Assembly (NCBI RefSeq): GCF_003860585.1
Contig: NZ_CP034159.1
Span: 434,001 to 498,000 of the forward strand
From: Kaistella carnis
GTDB lineage: Bacteria; Bacteroidota; Bacteroidia; Flavobacteriales; Weeksellaceae
Length of the DNA stretch: 64,000 nt
Reading direction: 5' to 3'
In this document: piece by piece, positions 41,607 through 51,086 of the stretch
Numbering within the stretch: position 1 is the first letter of the stretch
Layout of the letters: every line of letters starts with the position of its first letter
Translations under genes and position numbers: made by a program
The notes under the pieces: model-generated
Told to the model about the DNA's origin: nothing
Databases searched by the model: none
Seen by the model: the letters and a program-made list of their open reading frames with translations, nothing else

Positions 41607-43205
41607 TTAATGAATACCGTGCATCATCTTGACTAATTTTCTGTTAAATAATAAAAGTAACACGGCTGCAAATACAGGAATAGCACCAAAAAATATAAAG
41701 AAGGTTGCCATTCCGTAAGTTTCAGAGATTTTATCAATCATCGCTCCGGTTTGTCCCGCAATAAAATTTGCAATTGCAGAAGCAGTAAACCATAATCCGA
41801 AGAGAAGACCGATGAATTTTTTCGGGGAAAGCTTACTTACATAAGACAGTCCTACCGGAGATAAGCAAAGTTCCCCTGCAGTGTGGAAGAAATATGCTAA
41901 TATCAACCAAATCATACTTACGGAAGCAGTTTTTGCGCCTAAAGGAATACTCATACTTCCGTACGCTAAAAAGACAAATCCAAATCCTACCAGGATAAGT
42001 CCTAATGCTAATTTTACAGGACCTGAAGGATTCCACTTTTTTTCCCAAAATTTACTGAAAGAGGTCGCCATTGTGATAATAAAGAAAGAATTTAAAATTT
42101 GGAACCAAGAAGCTGCAACTTCCGCATTTTCCTGATTAAATTCTCTGTTGATCTTCCAAATTCCCAATCCCCAAATAATTAAAAAGGAAAGTCCTGTAAA
42201 AACAATAGTGAGTGGATATTTCTTTGCGATCTGCTTGGAAAGTAGATATAAAACGTAAGTAACAATCGCTATGGGAAATATGGTTAAGAGAGTATCTATC
42301 CATTTAAAAATTAGTCCCGCATTGCCATCAAGCGTTCTCTGCGTATAATCTTTAGCAAAAATAGACATTGATCCGCCCGCCTGTTCGAAGGCGAAGAAGA
42401 AAAATATACTGGCCACCATAAATATTCCAACCACAATCAAACGGTCACGAATAACGGCTGGTCTGCTAGATATTTCTTCTGCTTCTGACATTTGGTTTTC
42501 TTCATCAAAAATAGCAGCAACTTCTTCGTTTTTAGCTGGGCTGGTACCAATAATTCCAAATATTTTCTGTGCAAAAAAGAACTGTAATAAACCAAAAAAC
42601 ATGAAAACTCCAGCGAGTCCGAACCCAAAATGCCAACCTACTTTTTCCCCGATATATCCACAAAGCATCATTCCAAGGAAAGCTCCGGCATTAATTCCCA
42701 TGTAAAATATGGTGTAACCCGCATCCTTTTTGGCACTGCTGTCGGGATATAACTGTCCAACCATCGATGAAATATTGGGCTTAAACATTCCGTTCCCCAA
42801 TATCATTAACGCTAAACCGATATAGAAGAAGGTTTCTGAGATTCCTTCCATCGCAATGGCGGCATGTCCCAGCGTCATAACCAGGGCGCCAATCAGAATT
42901 GCTTTACGATATCCTGTAAACTTATCGGCGATAATACCACCGAGTAACGGCGTTAGATAGACCAATCCTGTATACCAACCGTAGAGTTGAAGTGCGTCTT
43001 CATTTGACCATTCCCAACCACCTTCAGTAAGTTTAGATACGAGGAAAATAGTTAATAAGGCACGCATTCCGTAATAACTGAACCGTTCCCACATTTCTGT
43101 AAAAAATAATACAAAAAGTGAGGCGGGATGTCCCATCACCATTTTATCGTCAATTCCTTCTTTCGAAAGGTGCTTTATTAAAATGTCATCTTGATTTAAA
43201 TTCAT
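41607..43205 (-). CDS. POT-family peptide transporter (3 of 3)
   Basis: A 532-residue member with the same signatures (FTEMWERFSYYGMRAL, GIIADKFTGYRKAI, LGNGMFKPNISSMVG, FYMGINAGAFLGMM, GELCLSPVGLSYVSK). It is longer than its two neighbours because of an extended cytoplasmic loop between helices 6 and 7 (AKNEEVAAIFDEENQMSEAEE). Each of the three genes seems to have its own terminator, so they may be regulated separately despite the clustering. Confidence 0.93.
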   Translation of the reverse strand: MNLNQDDILIKHLSKEGIDDKMVMGHPASLFVLFFTEMWERFSYYGMRALLTIFLVSKLTEGGWEWSNEDALQLYGWYTGLVYLTPLLGGIIADKFTGYRKAILIGALVMTLGHAAIAMEGISETFFYIGLALMILGNGMFKPNISSMVGQLYPDSSAKKDAGYTIFYMGINAGAFLGMMLCGYIGEKVGWHFGFGLAGVFMFFGLLQFFFAQKIFGIIGTSPAKNEEVAAIFDEENQMSEAEEISSRPAVIRDRLIVVGIFMVASIFFFFAFEQAGGSMSIFAKDYTQRTLDGNAGLIFKWIDTLLTIFPIAIVTYVLYLLSKQIAKKYPLTIVFTGLSFLIIWGLGIWKINREFNQENAEVAASWFQILNSFFIITMATSFSKFWEKKWNPSGPVKLALGLILVGFGFVFLAYGSMSIPLGAKTASVSMIWLILAYFFHTAGELCLSPVGLSYVSKLSPKKFIGLLFGLWFTASAIANFIAGQTGAMIDKISETYGMATFFIFFGAIPVFAAVLLLLFNRKLVKMMHGIH

Positions 43206-43306
43206 TTTTTATAAGTTTAATTTTCTGTTTATAAAATTTTTACATTGCTTAAAGAGCGTAAGCAGGGCAAATATAGTTTTTTAGATTTTAGCCAGATGAA
43301 GGACTG

Positions 43307-44590
43307 TTAAATGATGAAATTCGCGGTTACCCATTCCATCATAATGGCAGAAAGAAGTGCGCCTACCGTCCCAACGATATAACCTAATATGGCAAGTAAT
43401 GCCCCAACCGGTGCTAAACTTGGATTAAATGCAGCCGCAACAACCGGCGCTGAAGCCGCTCCTCCAATGTTTGCTTTACTCCCAACGGCAATAAAGAAGA
43501 AAGGCGCTTTGATGAGTTTTGCTACTAAAAAGAGAATTGCCACGTGAATACTCATCCAGACAATTCCAAGAAGTATTAAGAATGGATTATCAAAGATTTG
43601 CATAATATCCATACGCATTCCAATGACCGCCACCAGAATATAAATGAAGAGACTACCTATTTTACTGGCGCCAACTCCTTCTAAACTTCGGAGTTTCGTT
43701 GTGGAAACTAAAACACCTATTACGGTTGAAAATAGAATGAGCCATAAAAAGCTGGAAGTAAAAGAGTTAAAGAATGATTTTGGATCTGCGAAAGAAGGAA
43801 TGGAGGAAAGGAAATTTGCCATCAATTCAGCAAAGTAATAGGAGATGGCGAGACCTCCGAAGGTGATCCCAAACATAACCATATAATCTTTTAAAGTGGG
43901 GAGTTTTTGTACACTTAAAGAATAGTTTTCCACTCGTTCTACCAAATTCTGAATCGATGATTCATCCGCTTTAAGCCAGTTATTTATTTTCGTGTTTTTT
44001 GAAATTAAAAACAGCAAAATAGCCATCCAAATATTTGCGACTACAATGTCAACTAAGATCATTCCACCGTACAACGTTTTGTCATATCCAAAAATCTCCA
44101 GCATGGCCGTTTGGTTTGCACCTCCGCCAATCCAACTTCCGGCTAAAGTTGTAAGACCTCTCCAGATTTCCTGATTACCGGCTCCTGCAACAGTAGAAGG
44201 ATGTATCTGGCTGAAAAGAAAAAGAGCTATTGGTCCTCCCAGAACAACTCCAACGGTCCCGGAAAGAAACATGACAATGGGTTTCCAACCTAAATTAATC
44301 AAACCTTTTAAATCGATTCCCAAACATAAAAGTAATAGAGATGCCGGCAGCAGATAGCGTGTAGCCACAAAATAAAGCTGCTCATATTCCGGTGTTGAAC
44401 TGGAAACGATGTTCGTTGTATTTAAAACTGCGGGGAGCATATAACACAACAGCAAAGCGGGAAATATTCGGTAAAATTTACTCCAGCTTTTTAAAGAGGA
44501 AGTATAAAAAATCACCGCCAAAGACAGTGCTAATAGTCCAAAAACGAGAATGTTGTTTTTAAATAAAGGTTCTATGATTGCTTCTTGCAT
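43307..44590 (-). CDS. DUF819 family membrane protein
   Basis: A 427-residue integral membrane protein with about ten helices and the DUF819 (YjcL-like) glycine-rich segments SWIGGGANQTAML and SKANIGGAASAPVVAA, repeated in the two halves as in transporters with inverted repeats. Function unknown; a transport role is plausible from topology. Placed next to the peptide transporters and the DPP-IV-type peptidase but not clearly cotranscribed with either. Confidence 0.85.
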   Translation of the reverse strand: MQEAIIEPLFKNNILVFGLLALSLAVIFYTSSLKSWSKFYRIFPALLLCYMLPAVLNTTNIVSSSTPEYEQLYFVATRYLLPASLLLLCLGIDLKGLINLGWKPIVMFLSGTVGVVLGGPIALFLFSQIHPSTVAGAGNQEIWRGLTTLAGSWIGGGANQTAMLEIFGYDKTLYGGMILVDIVVANIWMAILLFLISKNTKINNWLKADESSIQNLVERVENYSLSVQKLPTLKDYMVMFGITFGGLAISYYFAELMANFLSSIPSFADPKSFFNSFTSSFLWLILFSTVIGVLVSTTKLRSLEGVGASKIGSLFIYILVAVIGMRMDIMQIFDNPFLILLGIVWMSIHVAILFLVAKLIKAPFFFIAVGSKANIGGAASAPVVAAAFNPSLAPVGALLAILGYIVGTVGALLSAIMMEWVTANFII

Positions 44591-44742
44591 TGATATAATT
44601 ATAGAGTAAAAAACAAATATATACTTTTTCTTTTAATGATTCTTCATAAATAACCGCAGGTCGGCACATTTCAACAAGGCTTTTCGCAATAAATGAGATC
44701 CTGAATCGTAAAATAGATCTATTTTAATTTTATACTACATAA

Positions 44743-44768
44743 AAAACCACCCAATAAGTGGGTGGTTA
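44743..44768 (-). terminator. Terminator after the DPP-IV-type peptidase
   Basis: Perfect arms aaccaccca and tgggtggtt with loop ataag and six Ts on the minus strand. Confidence 0.9.
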
Positions 44769-44787
44769 TATAATGTGTTTGAGTAAT

Positions 44788-46914
44788 TTACAAATTGTTG
44801 AGTAAGAAATCAGTCATCTTCTGATACAATTGCGCACGCGTTTGACCTCCCGCAATTCCATGGTTTTTATCCGGGTAAGCCATGAATTCAAACTGTTTTT
44901 TATTTTGAATTAAAGCTTCTGCAAACTCCATTGAATTTTGGAAATGTACGTTATCATCGGCAGTTCCGTGAATAAGAAGGAACTTTCCTTTTAATAATTC
45001 TGCATAGCTCGTAGGGGAATTGTCATCATAACCTGCAGGGTTTTCCTGGGGTGTTCTCATGAATCGTTCCGTGTACACAGAATCGTAATATCTCCAGTTG
45101 GTAACGGGCGCGACTGCGATTCCAGTTTTGAAAACGTCTGCACCTTCTGTCAAAGCCAAACTAGCCATGTAACCACCGAAACTCCAGCCGAAAATACCGA
45201 TTCGGTCTTTGTTAATATAGGATTGCTTGCCGAACCATTTTGCCGCGGCAATCTGGTCTTCTATTTCATATTTCCCTAAATTCAGGTACGTTACTTTTTT
45301 AAATTCCGTTCCTTTATAACCCGTTCCGCGACCATCAACACAGGCTACAATATAACCTTTTTGCACCAAATGATTAAACCATAACCCATTTCCCTGATCC
45401 CAAGAATTGGTGACCTGCTGAGAACCCGGCCCTGAATATTGGAACATAAATAAAGGATATTTTTTATTAGGGTCAAAGTCTTTTGGTTTCATGATCCACG
45501 CATTCATTTCATCTCCAGCTTCGTTTGGAATAGTAAAGAATTCCTTTGTCACCATATTATCTGCCTGCAGTTTTTTTAACTGCTCTTCATTATTCTGAAG
45601 TTCTTTCAATGTTTTACCATTTCCATCTTTTAAAACATAAGTGTAAGGTTTTGCAGCTGAAGACGAAGTTTCGATGAAATAGTTGTAATTGTGACTGAAA
45701 TTAGCACTGTTTGTTCCTGTTTTTTCCGAAAGCAAAGTCACTTTTCCGCTATTGATATTCACTTTAGAAATCACTTTGTTAATGCTTCCTTCCTGGGTGG
45801 TTTGAATGAAAACTTCCTTGGTTTTCGGGTTGTAACCGTAATAATTGGTCACTTCCCAGTTGCCTTTTGTAATCTGTTTCTTGAGTTTGCCATCTTCATT
45901 ATACCAGTATAAATGTCTGTTGCCATCTCTTTCAGCGCCCCAAATAAAGGAGTTGTCATCTAAGAATTCTAAAGTCACATTATCGGTATCAATCCATCTT
46001 TTATCAGATTCTGTAAATAATTTAGTGATGTTTCCCGTTTTGGTATTCACTTTTAAAACATCTGATGCATTTTGTAACCGCTCCGAGGTAATCAAAATAA
46101 TTTCATCGGCTTTTGCAGTTTTATAAACATCAGGAATGTAATAATTCTTAAAATTGCTCAGATTTAAAGCAATGGTTTTGGAACTGTCTAAACGGTAAAG
46201 CTGTGCGGAAACGACCGAGTTTTTCTCCCCCGCCTTTGGATATTTAAAACGCATTTCAGAAGGGTAGAGCTGTTTCCCGTAGATCGGGATCATCATTTCC
46301 GGTACTTCAGATTCATTTGATTTTACAAAAACGATGGCATCAGAATTTTTAGTCCATTCGTAAAGTTTTGCATGTCCAAATTCTTCCTCATACACCCAGT
46401 CTGCCAAACCATTTAATATAGAATTCTTTTTACCGTCAGAAGTGATCTGGGTAATTTTTCCAGAATTTAAGTCTTGATAAAATAGATTGTTATCCGATAC
46501 AAACGCTACCTTGTTTCCGTCGGGTGAAAATGTAGGTTCCTGTACGAAATTCCCATTATTAAGGCTCATTACTTTTCCGGATTTCAAATCTTTCACATCG
46601 AATTTACCTAAAAAAGAATGTCTGTAAATAGATTTACTGTCCTTTAATAATAAAATTTTGGACTCGTCATCATTAAAAGTATAGGATTGAAATCGACCTT
46701 CTACAATACTTCCATTTTTTTGAGTTGTTTTATAAGAATACTTTGTTATACCACCAGATTCTATAACCGCATAGTCTTCGCCGTTTTTTAGGGAAGAAAT
46801 TCCAGAAATTCCCTTTCCACGATAATAACCGGAGTAGATTTTATCTAATGTTATTTCCTGTGCAAAAAAGGCAACCGAAGTTAAAATGGAAATTGAGAAG
46901 AGGATTTTTTTCAT
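44788..46914 (-). CDS. Exported S9 dipeptidyl-peptidase IV-type peptidase
   Basis: A 708-residue serine peptidase that should remove dipeptides from peptide N-termini outside the cytoplasm. Signal peptide (MKKILFSISILTSVAFFAQ), beta-propeller (about 30-450) including the DPP-IV double-glutamate motif DWVYEEEF, then the alpha/beta hydrolase domain with nucleophile GWSFGGYMA, aspartate in GTADDNVHFQNS and histidine in DKNHGI. The ATG at 46914 is chosen because of a -7 element just upstream and the signal peptide that starts there. With the three POT transporters it forms a likely peptide-use set. Confidence 0.93.
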   Translation of the reverse strand: MKKILFSISILTSVAFFAQEITLDKIYSGYYRGKGISGISSLKNGEDYAVIESGGITKYSYKTTQKNGSIVEGRFQSYTFNDDESKILLLKDSKSIYRHSFLGKFDVKDLKSGKVMSLNNGNFVQEPTFSPDGNKVAFVSDNNLFYQDLNSGKITQITSDGKKNSILNGLADWVYEEEFGHAKLYEWTKNSDAIVFVKSNESEVPEMMIPIYGKQLYPSEMRFKYPKAGEKNSVVSAQLYRLDSSKTIALNLSNFKNYYIPDVYKTAKADEIILITSERLQNASDVLKVNTKTGNITKLFTESDKRWIDTDNVTLEFLDDNSFIWGAERDGNRHLYWYNEDGKLKKQITKGNWEVTNYYGYNPKTKEVFIQTTQEGSINKVISKVNINSGKVTLLSEKTGTNSANFSHNYNYFIETSSSAAKPYTYVLKDGNGKTLKELQNNEEQLKKLQADNMVTKEFFTIPNEAGDEMNAWIMKPKDFDPNKKYPLFMFQYSGPGSQQVTNSWDQGNGLWFNHLVQKGYIVACVDGRGTGYKGTEFKKVTYLNLGKYEIEDQIAAAKWFGKQSYINKDRIGIFGWSFGGYMASLALTEGADVFKTGIAVAPVTNWRYYDSVYTERFMRTPQENPAGYDDNSPTSYAELLKGKFLLIHGTADDNVHFQNSMEFAEALIQNKKQFEFMAYPDKNHGIAGGQTRAQLYQKMTDFLLNNL

Positions 46915-46932
46915 AATAAATTGATAAGATTT

Positions 46933-46940
46933 CAAAGATA
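46933..46940 (-). promoter_or_regulatory. -7 element deciding the peptidase start
   Basis: Minus-strand TATCTTTG, 18 bases before the ATG at 46914. Confidence 0.6.
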
Positions 46941-47035
46941 AGAAAATTCTTAAAATACCGTTAAACTTTGTGATAAAGGGTTTTTGTGGCAAAAAATTTG
47001 ATATAAAACTAAAGATTTAATAAAAAAAATAAATT

Positions 47036-47509
47036 ATGGAAAACTTTAACACAGAAAAACTCGTAAAATATGAAATGGAGGGTCAGGAAATTCTTGTAGG
47101 ATTTCCCAATTTTGAAACTGCGGAAACATATGCTGCTCAAAATTTAGGAACTTTGGTTGAGCTTGCTTTTACCGATGGAAATGACAATCCACAATTAAAT
47201 AAAGAAGCGGGATTAATTAGCGGTAAAAAACATTTTTTCGTTCAGGCCGGACCTGAATATCGATTTATCCACTCTGCTGATCCCGAGTTTAGAGAATATG
47301 CGGATAAATTACAGGAACTAAAATCGGATTTGAAAGATGAAAGTCCGGAGGAGAAATATTTCTCCAATGCAGAAATCGAAATTGCAGAAGATCCTATTAT
47401 TGTCTTAAAAAACAATGAATTCGAATCCGTTACTTCCAGAGAACGCTCGAAATATTTAAAACAAGCGAATGTTTTTGAGATCGGCGTAGCAAAACCAATT
47501 ACAGATTAG
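47036..47509 (+). CDS. Hypothetical cytosolic protein (157 aa)
   Basis: Acidic soluble protein without signal peptide or membrane segments. MEGQEILVGFPNFETAETYAAQNLGTLVELAFTDG in the first half looks like a small alpha-beta fold; GPEYRFIHSADPEFREYADKLQEL precedes a helical, glutamate-rich end. No family recognised. It is divergent from the peptidase and convergent with the AAA ATPase, with a shared terminator. Confidence 0.7.
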   Translation: MENFNTEKLVKYEMEGQEILVGFPNFETAETYAAQNLGTLVELAFTDGNDNPQLNKEAGLISGKKHFFVQAGPEYRFIHSADPEFREYADKLQELKSDLKDESPEEKYFSNAEIEIAEDPIIVLKNNEFESVTSRERSKYLKQANVFEIGVAKPITD

Positions 47510-47570
47510 CATTAAATACAGCGATGTAAATAAATCTTTTTGATTTAAAAGAACGTAAAATAATAAGAAT

Positions 47571-47598
47571 GTCCATCATATTTGATGGACTTTTTTTT
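47571..47598 (+). terminator. Terminator between convergent genes
   Basis: Arms gtccatca and tgatggac, then eight Ts on the plus strand. Confidence 0.88.
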
Positions 47599-47608
47599 GT
47601 GATATAAT

Positions 47609-48946
47609 CTAGTGATTGTGGTTAAACCCAATCGACTGCGTCGGTTTTTCAACAGTTTTATAGTGGTTCAATTCTGTTTCCAAAGCATCAATTCGTCTGC
47701 TAAAATCTTCATAATTATTTAAGGAAACATCAGCGATAAACTGGTCAATCTGATTCAAATAATTTGGGGTTAATTTCGTAGAGGCGTCTTTTAAAGCAGA
47801 TTCCAACATTTTTTTGGTAATCTTAATTTCTGTAGAAGGATCCTTTAAATAGGTGTTTCTAATTTTTTTCTTTAAACTTTGTGTAAAATCAATCAACATC
47901 GTATTAGAAAATACTTTCATTTTTTTGGAGACATCCGTCCAAAAGGGAAGTTGATGGGCGTTGTTTGATTTTAGAATTTTCATTAATAGTGAATCATCCA
48001 ATAAACCGTTGGTCATGTGATGCAGGAGCATTTCTGCACGCTCTTTTGCATTGGGTGGAAATATCGGAATTATTACATCAAACCGGCCCGGAGCAAGGAT
48101 CTCACGGTCGATATTTACAACAGAATTTGCTGATCCAAGCATCAGAATCTTCTCTCTCTCGAAATGACCTATATAATGAAGAATGATTTCTTTGGTTTCT
48201 TCATCGCAACTTTTTACAGTTTCCACTTCGTTGCGCTCCCTCATAATCTGGTCAAAATCTTCCAGAAAAAGAAGTACTTTTTCCTCCTTCATCGTTTCTA
48301 CAATAAAATCATTGAAGTTCGTTTCCTGATGATTGACTAAAGAAGTACCTAAAAAATATTTCTTAATTTCCTTAAAATCATACCCGATTATTTCTGCAAT
48401 TTTGTGCGCCCAAAAAATTTTGCCACTCCCCGGCGGACCGTAAAGCACAATTCCTGCAGGTTTTTGAATTCCCCAATCTTGTACCGATACTTCATTTAAA
48501 TAAGGTTCTAAAGTTTGGGTAATAAAAAAGAATAAATCCCGATAACCGATAAAATCTCTGGAGGCTAATTTTGTGTTTTTACCAAAATAGTTATAGATGA
48601 ACTGATAATTTCCGCCCAGTTTATTGTCAATATCAAAACGTGAAACAGAGGATTTGTAAATTCCGTTATCAAATAACTTTGGCTTTCTATGCTCTATAAT
48701 TTCAGCAACCTTATCCGTCGGTTGATTGATGTTCTCCGCAATATCTTCTACTGTTTTTTTCTGATTCAGATCTTCACTATACTTACGCAGAAAAATGATA
48801 TTTTCTCTGGCAAATTTTGCAAAATCTTCTTTAACTTCAAATGTGGTAGTAATACATTCTGAAAGTTCCAAATCGAAATCCTGAATAAATTTGATTAAAC
48901 TTTCCGTTGGAATGTGAAGTTCTTTTGCAAGTTTTCCTAATTTCAT
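47609..48946 (-). CDS. AAA-family ATPase with non-canonical Walker A
   Basis: A 445-residue protein. The N-terminus (MKLGKLAKELHIPTESLIKF) resembles an IF-2 N-terminal/helix-turn-helix-like domain. The AAA domain (about 160-330) has GPPGSGKIFWA, in which the usual Thr/Ser after the Walker lysine is isoleucine (177), a Walker B-like LLFLEDFDQI, and the arginine-finger segment LAPGRFDVIIPIFPP. The C-terminal third is helical (TKLTPNYLNQIDQFI). The missing hydroxyl may weaken magnesium binding. It lies 75 bases behind the XRE gene and may be in its operon. Substrate unknown. Confidence 0.85.
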   Translation of the reverse strand: MKLGKLAKELHIPTESLIKFIQDFDLELSECITTTFEVKEDFAKFARENIIFLRKYSEDLNQKKTVEDIAENINQPTDKVAEIIEHRKPKLFDNGIYKSSVSRFDIDNKLGGNYQFIYNYFGKNTKLASRDFIGYRDLFFFITQTLEPYLNEVSVQDWGIQKPAGIVLYGPPGSGKIFWAHKIAEIIGYDFKEIKKYFLGTSLVNHQETNFNDFIVETMKEEKVLLFLEDFDQIMRERNEVETVKSCDEETKEIILHYIGHFEREKILMLGSANSVVNIDREILAPGRFDVIIPIFPPNAKERAEMLLHHMTNGLLDDSLLMKILKSNNAHQLPFWTDVSKKMKVFSNTMLIDFTQSLKKKIRNTYLKDPSTEIKITKKMLESALKDASTKLTPNYLNQIDQFIADVSLNNYEDFSRRIDALETELNHYKTVEKPTQSIGFNHNH

Positions 48947-49020
48947 ACAAAATGATTTTTGAGATATAATCAAATGTACAAATTAAATTTTGGAAGATTT
49001 ATTAGATAACAAAAACGAAA

Positions 49021-49545
49021 TTAGGGTTCAAAAGTTTCAAATTTCCCATTATCGTAAAAGAACACGATTCGTTTCACCTTAACATCTTTTTTGTCAACTG
49101 ATTCTGAGATCGGAGAAGGTTCCGGAATCTCTAATCGCTGAGAATCGCTTATTTTTTCTTTAACTGATTGTGGGGAAGATATTTTCGATTCTCGTGGCGG
49201 TTCGATGCTAATGGTGTCTTCAGATTCTGTGATTCCAAAATCATCATCATTAATTAAAGAGAATAAATCGGGGAGGGAAGTAGGTTTTGCTTTTTCAACT
49301 ACTTCCTTGGATTCTTCAGGAATATCCGCAGTTTTAAGCATTTCACCTTTGCCTTCAATCAGCCATTCCCATTCCAACTCCGGAAACCGATTTTTAATTT
49401 TCATTAAAAAATCCAGAGAAGGTTTATTCCTTCCGGAAGTAATATGTGAAATACTGGAGCGCTGCACTTCGATTTCATCTGCAAATTCTGAAAGTGAAAA
49501 TTCAGAATAGGCAATTATTTTAGAAATTCTTTCCTTTAAATCCAT
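49021..49545 (-). CDS. XRE-type helix-turn-helix regulator
   Basis: A 174-residue protein with an N-terminal XRE/Cro-type DNA-binding domain (LSEFADEIEVQRSSISHITSGRNKPSLDFLMKI, in the canonical helix-turn-helix order) and a C-terminal low-complexity acidic, proline- and serine-rich tail ending in IVFFYDNGKFETFEP. Palindromes of the form TTAC-N4-GTAA lie directly in front of its start and in other nearby promoters, so autoregulation is likely (inference). Confidence 0.88.
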   Translation of the reverse strand: MDLKERISKIIAYSEFSLSEFADEIEVQRSSISHITSGRNKPSLDFLMKIKNRFPELEWEWLIEGKGEMLKTADIPEESKEVVEKAKPTSLPDLFSLINDDDFGITESEDTISIEPPRESKISSPQSVKEKISDSQRLEIPEPSPISESVDKKDVKVKRIVFFYDNGKFETFEP

Positions 49546-49546
49546 A

Positions 49547-49624
49547 TTACAAATGTAAATATAATTTTACAAAACTAAATTACAAATGTTAATGAAGATG
49601 GAATTCAGATTTTTACAAAAGTAA
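49547..49624 (-). promoter_or_regulatory. Operator-like palindromes in front of the XRE gene
   Basis: Perfect TTAC-N4-GTAA copies at 49547-49558 and 49613-49624, with two imperfect copies between (49566, 49580). The first overlaps a minus-strand -7 element (TACATTTG) only 4 bases before the ATG, so binding would block transcription. Another -7-like element, TAGTTTTG, lies at the complement of 49569-49576. Confidence 0.55.
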
Positions 49625-49678
49625 AATAAAATCTTAACGAGCTGATTTTGTGATATATTATCAATTTACAATATTAAA

Positions 49679-50770
49679 TTACTTACGTAAATGATCATCA
49701 TTTTTTGCATCATATTTTAATTTTCGCTCCTTCTTATGTTCCGGTAATACAAGGGAAAGGAAGATACTTCCTCCTAAAATTCCGACGATTATAAACAGAG
49801 AATCTGTAGTTGAAAATCCAACTTTATCCAGATATTCATGGAACAACATTTTTAGACCGATGAAGGTTAAAAGAATGGCAAGTCCCACTTTTAAGAATCT
49901 AAACTTGTCGATGATTCCAGCCAAAAGGAAGAACATAGACCGCAATCCGATAATAGCAAATATATTGGAGAAGAATACGACGTACGGATCTTTGGTTACT
50001 GAAAAGATAGCCGGAATACTGTCTACCGCAAAGATGAGATCAGTAAATTCAATGATAACCAATACTAAGAAAAGAGGGGTCATTTTTTTAATTCCGTTGA
50101 TAGTTACAAAAAACTTGCTTCCCACAAAGTGATTATGAACTTTAAAATGCTTGTTTGCAAACTTAACTACGGGATGATTTTGAGGATCAATGCTGTCATC
50201 ATGATCTTTATCAAAGAACATTTTAACTCCTGTAAATACGAGGAATGCCCCAAATACATACATAATCCACTCAAATTTCTGGATCAGGGCTGCACCTACG
50301 AATATAAAGATGAACCGCATTACAATGGCTCCCAGAATTCCCCAAAAGAGAACGCGGTGATAGTTGCGCGGCGCAACACCAAAGGCTGTAAAAATAAGAA
50401 CCATGACAAATATATTATCAACAGACAGCGCGTATTCGACGACATAACCTGTTAAATATTCCAGTCCCAAGTTTTGGTTATATAAATAGATGCTTCCTTC
50501 CAAATCAGTTGGGATGATCCGTACAGGATGATGGTGTTTTGAAACGATCTCCTGAAGTCTTTCAATGCTATCGATGCCATGGAGTAGGTGACCGTAATGC
50601 GTAAGTACAAAATAGAAACACATAGACAGTGCGACTACAAAGAAACTCATTAGACCCGCCTGCTTCATTGAAACAGTATCTGACTTCTTATTGAGAAGAC
50701 CTAAATCTAATACCAAAATTAAGAGGATGAATAAAATGAAACTTACTAAAAAAATACTTTCGTTTGTCAT
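49679..50770 (-). CDS. TerC-family membrane protein
   Basis: A 363-residue protein with seven to nine membrane helices. The TerC signatures VVEYALSVDNIFVM and IIEFTDLIFAVDSIPAIF hold acidic residues proposed to bind metal, and a cytoplasmic loop with HDDSIDPQNHPVV lies between them. Members are linked to tellurium resistance and manganese export; function here is open. The ATG at 50770 is preferred over the upstream start because a -7 element lies between. Confidence 0.9.
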   Translation of the reverse strand: MTNESIFLVSFILFILLILVLDLGLLNKKSDTVSMKQAGLMSFFVVALSMCFYFVLTHYGHLLHGIDSIERLQEIVSKHHHPVRIIPTDLEGSIYLYNQNLGLEYLTGYVVEYALSVDNIFVMVLIFTAFGVAPRNYHRVLFWGILGAIVMRFIFIFVGAALIQKFEWIMYVFGAFLVFTGVKMFFDKDHDDSIDPQNHPVVKFANKHFKVHNHFVGSKFFVTINGIKKMTPLFLVLVIIEFTDLIFAVDSIPAIFSVTKDPYVVFFSNIFAIIGLRSMFFLLAGIIDKFRFLKVGLAILLTFIGLKMLFHEYLDKVGFSTTDSLFIIVGILGGSIFLSLVLPEHKKERKLKYDAKNDDHLRK

Positions 50771-50784
50771 ATATAAGTAAAAAA

Positions 50785-50792
50785 CAAAGGTA
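50785..50792 (-). promoter_or_regulatory. -7 element of the TerC promoter
   Basis: Minus-strand TACCTTTG, 14 bases before the ATG at 50770. Confidence 0.55.
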
Positions 50793-50815
50793 ATGATTTT
50801 CAATAATATTTAAGT

Positions 50816-50827
50816 TTACATTTGTAA
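50816..50827 (-). promoter_or_regulatory. Operator-like palindrome TTAC-N4-GTAA in front of terC
   Basis: TTACATTTGTAA sits about 23 bases upstream of the -7 element, where a -33 element is expected, so a bound protein would compete with polymerase. Same motif as in front of the XRE gene. Confidence 0.5.
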
Positions 50828-51049
50828 AACAAAACTTTGAAAGATGCTTTGTTTGTAAATGCGTGTTTATGTTAATTACCACCAAATGAGGTTATCCACT
50901 AGTAAATTCACTTCAAGTACATATAAACTTCTAATTGACATGATTTAAATAAAGTACTGATTGTAAGTTTATTATAATTTCTAATTAAAATAAATTCAAT
51001 CCACAAAATTATCAACAGACAAACTGACATTTTGAACTGTTTAATTAAT
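50828..51049. other. AT-rich intergenic region with DnaA-box-like 9-mers; origin candidate
   Basis: No credible gene. Plus-strand sequences close to the DnaA box TTATCCACA: TTATCCACT (50892-50900), TTATCAACA (51009-51017), CAATCCACA (50997-51005, weaker). Upstream genes from 28.8 kb are mostly on the minus strand and downstream genes mostly on plus. Confidence 0.35.
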
Positions 51050-51061
51050 TTACAAAAGTAA
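51050..51061 (+). promoter_or_regulatory. Operator-like palindrome TTAC-N4-GTAA before the M14 peptidase
   Basis: TTACAAAAGTAA, ending about 25 bases upstream of the -7 element at 51087. Confidence 0.5.
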
Positions 51062-51086
51062 ATTTTATTTTTAGCTCGGAAAAATC

